Part shown: piece by piece, positions 14,120 through 21,970 of the stretch | How positions within the stretch are numbered: position 1 is the stretch's first letter | Layout of the letters: each line of letters begins with the position of its first letter | Notes under the pieces: generated by a model | Seen by the model: only the letters and a program-made list of their open reading frames with translations | Databases searched by the model: none | What the model was told of the DNA's origin: nothing | From: Clostridiaceae bacterium | Lineage (GTDB): Bacteria > Bacillota > Clostridia > Oscillospirales > QAMX01 | DNA: 26,253 bases | Direction: 5' to 3' | Assembly: GCA_016297585.1 (NCBI GenBank) | Contig: JAEDGJ010000012.1 | Location: forward strand, 1 to 26,253 | Program-made: the position numbers and the translations under genes

Positions 14120-16723
14120 TCAGACGGGCAGGCGATGGCGGCGGCGCACCGCGACGAGCGCGGCAAAAACGACGAGCGCCGCGCCGGAGACGATGGCGCC
14201 GGGGATCAGTCCGGGCGGGCAGTAGCGCATCTCGACGGTATGCGTGCCCGCGGTGATGTTGAACGCGATGACGGCGTTCGCGGCGCAGAAGACCTCCACC
14301 GGCTCGCCGTCGACCCTGACGGTCCAGCCGCCCTCGTAGGGGATGGAGGTATAGACGCAGGCGCGCTCGTCCGCGACGTTCATCGTGCCGTAAAGGTACG
14401 TTTCGGTGCGGTTTTCGATCTGCAGGCCGCCCGCAGAGAGCGTTTCGTATGCCGCTTCGAAGGCATCCATGTCGAGGACGTAAAAATAGTTCGACGCGCT
14501 GCGCAGATAGGTCTCGGCGACGGTCGTCGTCAGCGTGACGGTGACGGTGTCGCCCTCCTCGAAGGTGCCGAGCGGGAAGACGGAGGTGGTCTCGTGGCCG
14601 AGGATCTCGCCGCGGGACTCCCCGTTGACGGAGAGGGTGCAGGCGTTGGTATAGTCGGAGGTCATGCAGGTGTAAAGGGCGCCGGACGAGGGCATCGTGA
14701 ACGTGAAGGTGATCTTGCCGGAGGAGCCGGTGGCGGTGAATTTCCGGTGCGTGCCGTAGGAGGACTCGTCCAGTCCGCTCGTTTCCCGGTTGACGGTGGT
14801 GATGGGGGAGAAATATTCGGTATACTCCTCGCCCGCGAGGGCGCTTAACAGCTGGTTCTGATAGGAAATCGCGTTGGAGGAGGAGACGACGGCGTCGGCG
14901 AATCGTTCGTTGGCGGCAAAGACGATGGGGAGGCTGTAGGGGTTGCGGTACACGGTGATGTCGCCCATCGTCATGACCTCCTCATAGCAGTCGTTTGCGA
15001 GCGGGGTCTTGGAGAGAATGTACTTGAATCCCAGAAGGGAGTCGGCGACGACGGAGTTTTCGACGTAGCGGGACCAGTGCTCGCGCTGGGAGTAGCCGAG
15101 GCTGCGGATAAACGACAGGGCTTTGGCGTTCAGCGTCGACGTCGAGTGGGAAAGCCCCGCGAATCCGAGCGCCATCGGGTCGTTGACCGTGCGGTGGTAG
15201 GTCTTCTCCATGCGGTAGAAGCCGTCGTCCAGCTCCTGGACGGCTTCCACGACGGGACGGCTCTCGGCCATGAAATCCGTATAGGAGGAGCGGCTGGAGT
15301 AGTAGACCTCCTCGTGGATGCTCTGCAGCGTCAGCGCGGTGTTCAGGGTCAGCTCGGCGACCATGACGAAGGCGACGGCGCGCAGCATCGTCTCGCGCTT
15401 TGCCGGGTTCAGGGAAATGCCGAACAGCAGCGCGTAGACCGACAAAAAGAGGATGGAGAGCCAGATGCAGGTGAAGTTGTCGATATAGGAGAGCTGGGAG
15501 AGCTGGATCAGGACGATGAGGAACAGCTCGGCGAGATAGGTTTTGATGAGCTTGTCCCGCGGCAGGTCGTCGAGGTGCTGCAGCGCCTCCGCGACGGCCA
15601 TCAGCAGGATGAAGGAGAAGAAGAACGCGTAGCGGCAGTTGAGCCAGTTCGGAATGCGGAACAGATGCAGCGCGATGTCGAGGATGGAGATATTCATGAT
15701 CGCGAAGACGGCGAGATACAGGCCGCCGGTCGCGACTTTTTTGCGGATGGGGATGGAGGGAGACAGGAAGAAGCAGGGCAGCAGCAGCAGGGACGCAAGG
15801 CCGCAGTAGACCATCGGCAGCCCCTGCACGTTGACGGAGTCGTAGGAGTCCATCAGGAGCTTCGGCAGCAGGTTAAAGAGCGGATAGCGCAGCGACAGCG
15901 AGTAGTCCGGCCGCGTGAACTCGTATTTGCCGAGCATCAGGGAATGGTAGATCGGCAGCAGGATGACCATGGACGCCGCGGCGCACAGGATGCCGACACC
16001 GGCAAAGCGCAGCGCGGACAGGGCGAACGCGCGGAAGCCGCCCTCGCGGGGGAGCGCGAAATAGTAGTAGAGGAAGAAGAAAATGCTCAGGATGCAGAGC
16101 ATGTAGCCGATGTAGTAGTTGACGAGCAGCGCCAGCGTGAGCGTGACGAACATCAGGACGAAACGGCGTTCGTCGACGAGCCGCATGATGCCGAGCGCAA
16201 TGAGCGGCAGCAGGATGACGGCGTCGATCCACATCGGATTCATCGCGTGGACGACGGCATAGGCGCAGAGCGCGTAGAAGGAGGAGACGATCAGGAGCTT
16301 CATGCCCTCAAGCCGGAAGCTCTTGCGGGCAAAGACGGCGAAGGTGACGCCGAGAGTCCCCGCTTTCAGGATCGTGACGACGAGCAGCGCCTCGACGATG
16401 GCCTCCTTCGGGAAAAGGAGGTAGATCACCATGAACGGGCTTGCGAGATAGTAGCCGAAAATGCCGATCATCTCGCCGGAAAGGCTCTGACTCCAGGAAT
16501 ACAGGAGGCTTTTCCCCTCGAGAATGGCCTGACGGAACGCCTCGTAGTAGTAGATGTACTGGGCGTTGAGGTCGAGGACCAGCGCGGAGTGGTCGCCGAT
16601 GGGATAGACGCCGCGTCCGAAGTAGACGGCGAGCATGATGAATGCGGGGAGCCCGAAGCAGGCAAAATAGATCGCATTGCGTTCCCAAAAGCGCCGGAGC
16701 GGAGAAAGCGAGAGCTTACGCAT
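14120..16723 (-). CDS. YfhO-family polytopic membrane protein (GT-C-like)
   Basis: This 867-residue protein belongs to the YfhO family, large membrane proteins with a GT-C glycosyltransferase-like fold. In Bacillus and Listeria, YfhO-type proteins add sugars to teichoic or lipoteichoic acids. The N-terminal half (about 18-470) is a series of roughly a dozen hydrophobic segments. An acidic first loop reads YPIGDHSALVLDLNAQYIYYY, with the Asp expected of a lipid-phosphate-sugar transferase, and then LLYSWSQSLSGEMIG. Residues about 470-835 are a mainly beta extracytoplasmic region, and a final membrane helix (LIPGAIVSGAALVVFAALVAV) and basic tail end the protein. GGAGG lies 7 nt before the ATG. 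It is the last gene of a four-gene operon, 27 nt after the zinc-ribbon membrane protein. The acceptor here is not known. Confidence 0.9.
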   Translation of the reverse strand: MRKLSLSPLRRFWERNAIYFACFGLPAFIMLAVYFGRGVYPIGDHSALVLDLNAQYIYYYEAFRQAILEGKSLLYSWSQSLSGEMIGIFGYYLASPFMVIYLLFPKEAIVEALLVVTILKAGTLGVTFAVFARKSFRLEGMKLLIVSSFYALCAYAVVHAMNPMWIDAVILLPLIALGIMRLVDERRFVLMFVTLTLALLVNYYIGYMLCILSIFFFLYYYFALPREGGFRAFALSALRFAGVGILCAAASMVILLPIYHSLMLGKYEFTRPDYSLSLRYPLFNLLPKLLMDSYDSVNVQGLPMVYCGLASLLLLPCFFLSPSIPIRKKVATGGLYLAVFAIMNISILDIALHLFRIPNWLNCRYAFFFSFILLMAVAEALQHLDDLPRDKLIKTYLAELFLIVLIQLSQLSYIDNFTCIWLSILFLSVYALLFGISLNPAKRETMLRAVAFVMVAELTLNTALTLQSIHEEVYYSSRSSYTDFMAESRPVVEAVQELDDGFYRMEKTYHRTVNDPMALGFAGLSHSTSTLNAKALSFIRSLGYSQREHWSRYVENSVVADSLLGFKYILSKTPLANDCYEEVMTMGDITVYRNPYSLPIVFAANERFADAVVSSSNAISYQNQLLSALAGEEYTEYFSPITTVNRETSGLDESSYGTHRKFTATGSSGKITFTFTMPSSGALYTCMTSDYTNACTLSVNGESRGEILGHETTSVFPLGTFEEGDTVTVTLTTTVAETYLRSASNYFYVLDMDAFEAAYETLSAGGLQIENRTETYLYGTMNVADERACVYTSIPYEGGWTVRVDGEPVEVFCAANAVIAFNITAGTHTVEMRYCPPGLIPGAIVSGAALVVFAALVAVRRRHRLPV

Positions 16724-16750
16724 AATAGAGCCTCCCGAAATAGGTGAGAT

Positions 16751-17458
16751 TTAGTAGAGCAGACGGCGGTGGAGCTCCTCCTGGAAGCGTTTGTGGCGGG
16801 ACAGAAGAATGCTGACGGCGGCGAGAGCGGCGAGCGGCAGAAACGCGTAGATCGACCAGGACGGCGCCCAGGAGCCGGATACGGCGTGGGAGACGACCAT
16901 GTTGATCCAGACGGTCGCCAGTCCCAGCGCCAGCTGCACGCATGCGGCACGCACCCCGCCGGAGATCCTCCGGTGGTTGCGCAGCACGAGTGCGCAGAGC
17001 AGAAACAGGATGCTGACCCCCACGGTGATGGGCATCGCGACGGGCAGAAACCACGAGCCGCGCACGCTGTACTCGATGAGCTTCAGATATGCCAGCGCCG
17101 CGGCACAGTCCAGCGTGAGCAGGCGCAGCAGATAGTAGCGTTTGCAGTACAGCGGCAGCAGGAACCAGACAAACAGCAGTGCCGCGGCTCCCGCGACAAG
17201 CCCCGACCAGGTCAGCTCGCCGTCGGAGAACAGGTCGGACAGCAGCGTGACCGCGACGGGCACGCACAGCAGCAGCGACGCGATCGACGCGAAGAACACG
17301 CGGTCGGCGCGACGGAGCACGGGCTCGAGCCGGTGCGGATAGGGGGGATCCTCCGGCTCCTTCCAGGGCTTTCTCGGATTTATGACCTCGGTGCCGCACA
17401 GCGGACAGCTCTTTTCGCTGTCCGCGAGCTCGACGCCGCAGTTGACGCAGTAGGACAT
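16751..17458 (-). CDS. Zinc-ribbon integral membrane protein (DUF6320-like)
   Basis: This 235-residue protein has an N-terminal zinc ribbon: Cys4, Cys7, Cys18 and Cys21 (CVNCG ... CPLCG). A short linker and about six hydrophobic segments between residues 55 and 218 follow, with a basic C-terminal tail. From memory this architecture matches the DUF6320 group, which in Clostridia tends to lie beside alcohol-acetyltransferase-like and alpha/beta-hydrolase genes, as it does here. No enzymatic motif is visible. It may be the membrane partner or anchor for the upstream soluble acyltransferase. GGAGG lies 8 nt before the ATG; the gene starts 41 nt after the acyltransferase stop. Confidence 0.75.
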   Translation of the reverse strand: MSYCVNCGVELADSEKSCPLCGTEVINPRKPWKEPEDPPYPHRLEPVLRRADRVFFASIASLLLCVPVAVTLLSDLFSDGELTWSGLVAGAAALLFVWFLLPLYCKRYYLLRLLTLDCAAALAYLKLIEYSVRGSWFLPVAMPITVGVSILFLLCALVLRNHRRISGGVRAACVQLALGLATVWINMVVSHAVSGSWAPSWSIYAFLPLAALAAVSILLSRHKRFQEELHRRLLY

Positions 17459-17499
17459 CAGGCTAGCCTCCGAAACTGGATTGGACGGGAGGGGTTTTT

Positions 17500-18780
17500 T
17501 CAGGAAAGCCGGTTGCTTTCCAGCCGGACGTGCAGGCCGTCACGGACCAGAAAGCGGAAAAAACCACGTTCCACGTCGGTTTCTCGAATCGTACGGGTGA
17601 AGTTGAGGTAGAGCGTATCCCGGTAGGAAAGCGCGGCGCAGACGACGCGGTTGCGGGAAAGAGGCCCGAGGATAAAGTCGAAGCGGCGGATGTACGCCTC
17701 CATTTCGGGCGGCACGCGGACGACGCCGAGGTTGGAGATGGAGGAGGAGGTTTTGCGGTCGCCGACGAGATGGAAGGAGAGCTTCATGACGGCGTTTTTC
17801 AGAAAAAGAGGCGCCGCGCGCAGCAGACGGTTCTGCTCGGTGCGGACGTTGGTCGCGATGCGGGCGTTTAAGAGCTTTTCGTCGACCTCGGTGCCCATAT
17901 GGTGGTGGACGGCGCGCAGGATCTCGTCGAAGGTGTACTCGCCGAGGCGCGGATCGATGCCGGGATTGACGTACAGGGCGAAATTGCGCATCGTATGCGA
18001 GGGGTAAAAGCGGCGCAGGTTGATCGGGACGTTGATCTTGACAGGCTTTCTCCGGCGGCGCGGCAGTCCCGTGCGGGTCTGCAGGTCGTTGATCGAGAGG
18101 ATGAGCGCGGCGGTGAGGTATTCGGTCAGCGTCGCGCCGCGGGACCTGGCGCGCGCGAGGACGTCCTGCACCGGCAGCATGCCGGTGATGATGCAGACGC
18201 GGTCGCCGGTGTCGGTGCCGCGGACATAGTAGGCGTCGGCTTCGGCGCGCGAGCGGGTGATGTCGCCGGCGTATTTGAGATAGGCGTCCTCCGTCTCGTC
18301 GGGACGGGGCGCCTCGTCGCAGTCGAGGATCTCGCGGTCGCGGGGGATTTTCACGCCGTATTTCAGCGTCAGATACTCCGCGACGAGGGTTTTTAAGAAG
18401 CACATGCCGCCGGTGCCGTCGGCGAGGACGTGATAGACCTCGAGCGCGATGCGGCAGCGGTAATAGCGGACGCGGAACATGAAGCCGCGGTTGGTTTTCG
18501 GGTCGAGGCGCACACAGGGATTGGCGACGTCCTCGGTGATCTCGGGCGCGCCCTCGTTGTGCTCGAGATAGTACCAGAAAAGCCCCTTTTTCAGGCGCAG
18601 AGCAAAGCTCGGGAAGCGCGCGAGAGTACGCGCCTGCGCACGCTCCAGAATTTTGACGTCCACAGGCTCGCAGAGTTCCGCCGAAACGCGGAAAAGCGCC
18701 ATCCAGTTGCGGCGCCGCGCGGCGGGATAGATTTTCGCGGCATTGTCAAGCCGCATGAAGCGGGGAGCGGCGTCGGGCAA
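17500..18780 (-). CDS. Alcohol acetyltransferase-like (condensation-fold) acyltransferase
   Basis: This protein of about 426 residues has the fold family of condensation domains, WS/DGAT and yeast alcohol acetyltransferase. The catalytic motif HxxxDG is present as H117-VLA-D121-G122 in EVYHVLADGTGG, and the opening LDNAAKIYPAARRRNWMALFRVS is characteristic of the bacterial group. Later landmarks are VKINVPINLRRFYPSHTMRNF (the DFGWG-region equivalent) and SSISNLGVVRVP. The reaction is presumably acyl transfer from acyl-CoA or acyl carrier to a hydroxyl; the substrate is unknown. The start is uncertain. TTG 18780 lies 8 nt after the hydrolase stop, about 10 nt after GGACGG. The next ATG is 18756 (no ribosome site). 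The longer open frame to 18933 overlaps the hydrolase gene and is unlikely. Cytoplasmic. Confidence 0.82.
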   Translation of the reverse strand: MPDAAPRFMRLDNAAKIYPAARRRNWMALFRVSAELCEPVDVKILERAQARTLARFPSFALRLKKGLFWYYLEHNEGAPEITEDVANPCVRLDPKTNRGFMFRVRYYRCRIALEVYHVLADGTGGMCFLKTLVAEYLTLKYGVKIPRDREILDCDEAPRPDETEDAYLKYAGDITRSRAEADAYYVRGTDTGDRVCIITGMLPVQDVLARARSRGATLTEYLTAALILSINDLQTRTGLPRRRRKPVKINVPINLRRFYPSHTMRNFALYVNPGIDPRLGEYTFDEILRAVHHHMGTEVDEKLLNARIATNVRTEQNRLLRAAPLFLKNAVMKLSFHLVGDRKTSSSISNLGVVRVPPEMEAYIRRFDFILGPLSRNRVVCAALSYRDTLYLNFTRTIRETDVERGFFRFLVRDGLHVRLESNRLS

Positions 18781-18787
18781 GGGTACA

Positions 18788-19696
18788 TTACCGTCCTTCC
18801 GGAGCAGCGGCGTTTCCGAGAAGAAACCCGCGGATTTGGTGGAGCGCGGCGCGCGCTTCGGGAACGCCGAAGAGCACATACGCGTGCCAGAGTCCGGGTT
18901 CGATGTGCAGCGAGGAGACGCAGCCGGCGGCAAGCAGCCGCTCGTGCAGCATCACGGCGTCGTCGCGGAGAATTTCGTCTCCGCCGGCATAGATCTGCGA
19001 CGGCGGAAGCCCCTCAAGATCGCCGAACACGGGGGAAACGAGGGGATTGCGGACATCGTCCAGCGCGTAGGCGCAGGCGTAATACCGCAGGGACTCCTCG
19101 GACAGCGAAGGGTCGCGGCGGGCGTTTTCGGCATAGGAATGGCCGGAGAAGGTCAGATCCACCCACGGGGATAGCGCGGCGAGCCGTCCGGGAAGGGGAA
19201 GCCCGCGGTCTTTGAGCCAGAGACACAGCGCAAAAAGCAGTCCGCCGCCGGCGGATTCGCCGACAAAGGAGATATTTTCGGGAGAAAGCCCCGCGGAAAG
19301 CAGGCATTCGTAGGCGCGCGCGGCATCTTCGAGCGCGGCGGGAAAGGGATGCTCGGGCGCGAGACGGTAGGCGGGGCACAGCACGGGCAGGCCGCAGTGG
19401 ACAGCGAGCACGCTGCCGAAGCCGAGCGCGTAGGAAAGGCTGCCCGCCGTATAGCCACCGCCGTGAAGATACAGGATCACCCGGTCGCTTTCGGCACAGT
19501 CGGAGGGAACGACGGCAGCCGCCTCGAAATCGGAGAAGGGGACGGGCTCTATGGTGGTTTTGGATGCGGCGGCACGCGCGCCGAGTTCACCGAGCTTATC
19601 CTGTGCGGCGCGGCAGGCGTCGAGGCCGGAATGCGTGATGATGGGCTTTAGCAGGCGGAGCTGTTCGCGCAGCCACAGGGTAATAAAAGACGCCAA
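18788..19696 (-). CDS. Alpha/beta hydrolase, hormone-sensitive-lipase family esterase
   Basis: This 302-residue serine hydrolase has the HSL-family oxyanion motif HGGG (78-81), the nucleophile elbow GESAGG (Ser148), Asp240 in AGGDEIL and His271 in GLWHAYV, so the catalytic triad is complete. YRLAPEHPFPAALED is a hallmark of the family. It cleaves carboxyl esters of short to medium acyl chains. No signal peptide is visible. The start is TTG 19696, with GGAGGTG 7 nt upstream; no ATG competes. It is the first gene of an operon with the acyltransferase, so the pair may add and remove the same acyl group, which is inference. Confidence 0.9.
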   Translation of the reverse strand: MASFITLWLREQLRLLKPIITHSGLDACRAAQDKLGELGARAAASKTTIEPVPFSDFEAAAVVPSDCAESDRVILYLHGGGYTAGSLSYALGFGSVLAVHCGLPVLCPAYRLAPEHPFPAALEDAARAYECLLSAGLSPENISFVGESAGGGLLFALCLWLKDRGLPLPGRLAALSPWVDLTFSGHSYAENARRDPSLSEESLRYYACAYALDDVRNPLVSPVFGDLEGLPPSQIYAGGDEILRDDAVMLHERLLAAGCVSSLHIEPGLWHAYVLFGVPEARAALHQIRGFLLGNAAAPEGR

Positions 19697-19719
19697 GGGT
19701 CGTCACCTCCGTTTTCCCT

Positions 19720-19748
19720 ATTGTATCACATCCCACAGCGTCATGCAA
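19720..19748 (-). promoter_or_regulatory. Promoter of the hydrolase-acyltransferase-zinc ribbon-yfhO operon
   Basis: On the minus strand TTGCAT (19743-19748) and TACAAT (19720-19725) are 17 bp apart. TGA directly before the -10 makes an extended -10 element. No other clear promoter is seen between here and 14120. Confidence 0.78.
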
Positions 19749-19783
19749 CCCCCCAAAACCCCGCGGCATCGCCGCATTTCCGG

Positions 19784-19812
19784 GCATATTCCGCGGAAAA
19801 GCCGCATAGACT
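19784..19812 (+). promoter_or_regulatory. Sigma-E-like sporulation promoter of the ylmC/ymxH-type gene
   Basis: GCATATT (19784-19790) fits the sigma-E -35 pattern (KMATAWW) at every position. After 14 bp, CATAGACT (19805-19812) matches the -10 pattern CATACANT at all fixed positions but one. The predicted start near 19819 falls just before the ribosome site AAAGGAGGGG. No sigma-A promoter is evident. Confidence 0.6.
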
Positions 19813-19836
19813 GTACGGCAAAGGAGGGGACGCCGT

Positions 19837-20118
19837 ATGGGGAGGGATTCCTGCCGGGTTGCGGGGCTGCAGTGCAAGGAGGTCATCAACACCTGCGACG
19901 GCGCGCGGCTCGGCTTTGTCGGGGACGTGGAGATCGACGTCGAGGGGGGGAAGGTGGTCGCGCTGGTCATCCCGCCGCCGTGGAGCCTGCGCTGCCTGTT
20001 CCGTCCGGGGGACGAACAGGTCGTGCTCTGGGAGGACGTCGAGCGGGTGGGCGACGATATTATTCTGGTGCGCCGCACGAAGCCGCGTCCGAAGCCGCGC
20101 CGGAATCTGTTCGGGTAA
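19837..20118 (+). CDS. YlmC/YmxH-family PRC-barrel protein
   Basis: This 93-residue protein is a single PRC-barrel domain of the YlmC/YmxH type, a family restricted largely to endospore-forming Bacillota. KEVINTCDGARLGFVGDVEID forms the first barrel strands, and LWEDVERVGDDIILVR forms the last. The molecular role is unknown; PRC barrels usually mediate protein or RNA contacts. The basic tail (RRTKPRPKPRRN) may bind nucleic acid. AAAGGAGGGG lies 7 nt before the ATG. It is a lone gene and probably sporulation-controlled, given the sigma-E-like promoter. Confidence 0.88.
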   Translation: MGRDSCRVAGLQCKEVINTCDGARLGFVGDVEIDVEGGKVVALVIPPPWSLRCLFRPGDEQVVLWEDVERVGDDIILVRRTKPRPKPRRNLFG

Positions 20119-20155
20119 AAAACAGGGCAGTCCGTAGTATGGACGGACTGCCCTG
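20117..20155 (-). terminator. Intrinsic terminator of the sodium:solute symporter gene
   Basis: On the minus strand a perfect 13-bp stem (20143-20155 / 20123-20135, 7-nt loop) is followed by TTTTTT. It lies 19 nt after the symporter stop and touches the stop codon of the convergent ylmC-type gene. It could stop both transcripts, but it has a T-tract only on the minus strand. Confidence 0.9.
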
Positions 20156-20173
20156 CACTTATAAGCGGGTGGA

Positions 20174-21706
20174 TTACTTCTTGTGGATGTAGAGGAACGA
20201 GCGCTGAAGGGTATCCTCCGATACGGCGCCGGCGGACGGGAAGAGGCGCGAGACAAGCGGCGTGACGATCAGCGAGACGGCCATCGCGGCAACGCCGAGG
20301 ATGGGAGCCGCGGACTTCGCGGCGGCAAAGCCGGAAACGATCGAAATGACGATGATGGCGCCGCCCACGACGACGATGCCGGAGAGCAGACCGGACCACG
20401 CACCCGCGCGGTTGATCTTCTTGGAGTAAAGACCCCAGACATACGGCCCAAGGAAGGAGCCCGCAACGATGCCCCAGGAGAAGGACATGAGGTTGACGAT
20501 GAAGCTGATGTTCGCGCAGGCGAACGCAAAGCTCAATGCGACGAACAGGACGCACAGCGAACGCATGGTGATCATCTGGCGCTTTTCGGAGATGTCGGGG
20601 CGGAGGGTCTTGAGGATGTCAACGGAGATCGACGAGCTGGAGGTCAGCACGATGGCGGACAGCGTGGACATCGACGCCGAAAGGAGCAGGAGCAGGATGA
20701 CGCTGAGGACGATGTTCGAGACGACGGAGCCGGAGAAGACCTTCATCAGCAGCGTCGGCATGACGGCGTCGTAGGAGCCGGGGATGTCGGGCGTACCGGA
20801 AGCGGTCGCGGTGAGGAACAGGCGGGACAGGCTTCCGATGAAGTACGCGCCGCAGCCGATAACGGCGCAGAAGATGGTGGAGACGATCGTCGCGTGGCGG
20901 ATGCTGTGCTCGTCGCGGATGGCGTAGAACTTATGCACCATCTGCGGCAGCCCCCAGGTGCCGACGCTCGTCAGGAGAATGTTGAAGAGGAGGAACTGGA
21001 ACGAAGAGCCGCCGAGAGGATCGACCAGCGTCGGGTTGACCTCACGCAGCTTCGAAACAATCGAGGTGAATCCGCCGACCTCGGGACGGGTGGCGAACGC
21101 GACGACCATGACGATGACGCCCGCGATCATGATGAAGCCCTGGATGAGGTCGGTCATCGTGGAGGAGACGTAGCCGCCGAGCGTCAGGCAGATGGCGGTC
21201 AGCAGCGCGACAAGCGCCATGCAGACCCAGTCCGGCGTGCCGGGGAAGACGGCGGAGAAGAGCATGCCGAGGCCCTTGTAGACGGACGCGGCATAGGGAA
21301 CGAGGAAGATGAAGATGATGCACGCGGCGAAGAGCTTCATGCCGCGGTTTTCATAACGGCTGGCGAAGAACTCGGGCATCGTGCGCGCCTCGAGGTTGTG
21401 CGTCATCTGACGGGTGCGGACGGCGAGGAGCTTCCAGGCCATATAGCAGCCGATCAGCGCGTTGCCGACGCCGATCCACATGGACGCAAGGCCGATGTTC
21501 CAGCCGTGCATACCCGCGTAACCAACAAAAACAACGGCCGAGAAATAGGCGGTTCCGTAGGAAAAAGCGGAGAGCCACGGGCCTATTTTTCTGCCGCCGA
21601 GCAGGAAGTTATTGACGGTGCGGGTACGGCGCGTGCCGTAGATGCCGATGCCGATCATGCAAACGGCAAAAATGGACAGAGCGATGCCAGCGATGGTGGT
21701 AGTCAT
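20174..21706 (-). CDS. Sodium:solute symporter (SSS family)
   Basis: This 510-residue integral membrane protein has about 13 hydrophobic segments, the normal SSS (LeuT-fold, SLC5-like) size. NFLLGGRKIGPWLSAFSYGTAYFSAVVFVGYAG is the conserved TM1-TM2 region including the unwound helix. ARTMPEFFASRY, then GGYVSSTMTDLIQGFIM, and LLLSASMSTLSAIVLTSSSS (the TM8 Na2-site serines/threonines) follow in order. It couples Na+ entry to uptake of an organic solute; proline, pantothenate, monocarboxylates and sugars are all possible, and I cannot choose. I prefer ATG 21706 (AAGGA about 12 nt upstream); an in-frame TTG at 21718 is directly against the ribosome site. Transcribed alone from the promoter at 21828-21857. 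Confidence 0.92.
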   Translation of the reverse strand: MTTTIAGIALSIFAVCMIGIGIYGTRRTRTVNNFLLGGRKIGPWLSAFSYGTAYFSAVVFVGYAGMHGWNIGLASMWIGVGNALIGCYMAWKLLAVRTRQMTHNLEARTMPEFFASRYENRGMKLFAACIIFIFLVPYAASVYKGLGMLFSAVFPGTPDWVCMALVALLTAICLTLGGYVSSTMTDLIQGFIMIAGVIVMVVAFATRPEVGGFTSIVSKLREVNPTLVDPLGGSSFQFLLFNILLTSVGTWGLPQMVHKFYAIRDEHSIRHATIVSTIFCAVIGCGAYFIGSLSRLFLTATASGTPDIPGSYDAVMPTLLMKVFSGSVVSNIVLSVILLLLLSASMSTLSAIVLTSSSSISVDILKTLRPDISEKRQMITMRSLCVLFVALSFAFACANISFIVNLMSFSWGIVAGSFLGPYVWGLYSKKINRAGAWSGLLSGIVVVGGAIIVISIVSGFAAAKSAAPILGVAAMAVSLIVTPLVSRLFPSAGAVSEDTLQRSFLYIHKK

Positions 21707-21822
21707 TGTGTTTTCCAATCCTTCCGTTCTACAAAATAGTGCGTGCGCAAAGGGGAACCATACTACACAAGGCGCATTCCCCCTCCGGACTCGCGCCGGC
21801 GGGAATACACCCTAAGCTACAA
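21707..21822 (-). promoter_or_regulatory. Long structured 5' leader of the symporter gene
   Basis: The predicted transcript start is about 115 nt before the start codon. The leader contains a two-part stem: ATTCCC (21776-21781) with GGGAAT (21801-21806), and CCGG (21785-21788) with CCGG (21796-21799). A further GCGC/GCGC pairing lies downstream. No T-tract terminator is visible. I do not recognise a known riboswitch class. Confidence 0.45.
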
Positions 21823-21827
21823 AGCCG

Positions 21828-21857
21828 ATTATACAGGAGGGAAAGGCGGTTTGTCAA
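21828..21857 (-). promoter_or_regulatory. Sigma-A promoter of the symporter gene
   Basis: On the minus strand a consensus TTGACA (21852-21857) and a consensus TATAAT (21828-21833) are separated by 18 bp. Confidence 0.85.
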
Positions 21858-21911
21858 GGACAACTTGTGAAAAAGTGAAAAAAGTGTGAAAAAAGGGGAC
21901 ACGGCTTTTCG

Positions 21912-21940
21912 TTGACAAGCGGGGAAACGCGTGATATACT
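21912..21940 (+). promoter_or_regulatory. Sigma-A promoter of the 264-residue membrane protein gene
   Basis: A consensus TTGACA (21912-21917) and TATACT (21935-21940) are 17 bp apart, with TGA before the -10 (extended -10). It is divergent from the symporter promoter; the two -35 boxes are about 55 bp apart. Confidence 0.87.
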
Positions 21941-21970
21941 GATACGGTAAAGATAACGGAGGCTGAAAAA

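Noticed and set aside
18781..18933. Extended N-terminus of the acyltransferase from 18933
   Set aside because: It would overlap the end of the hydrolase gene by about 145 nt, and its translation is a shadow of that gene without homology to the family.
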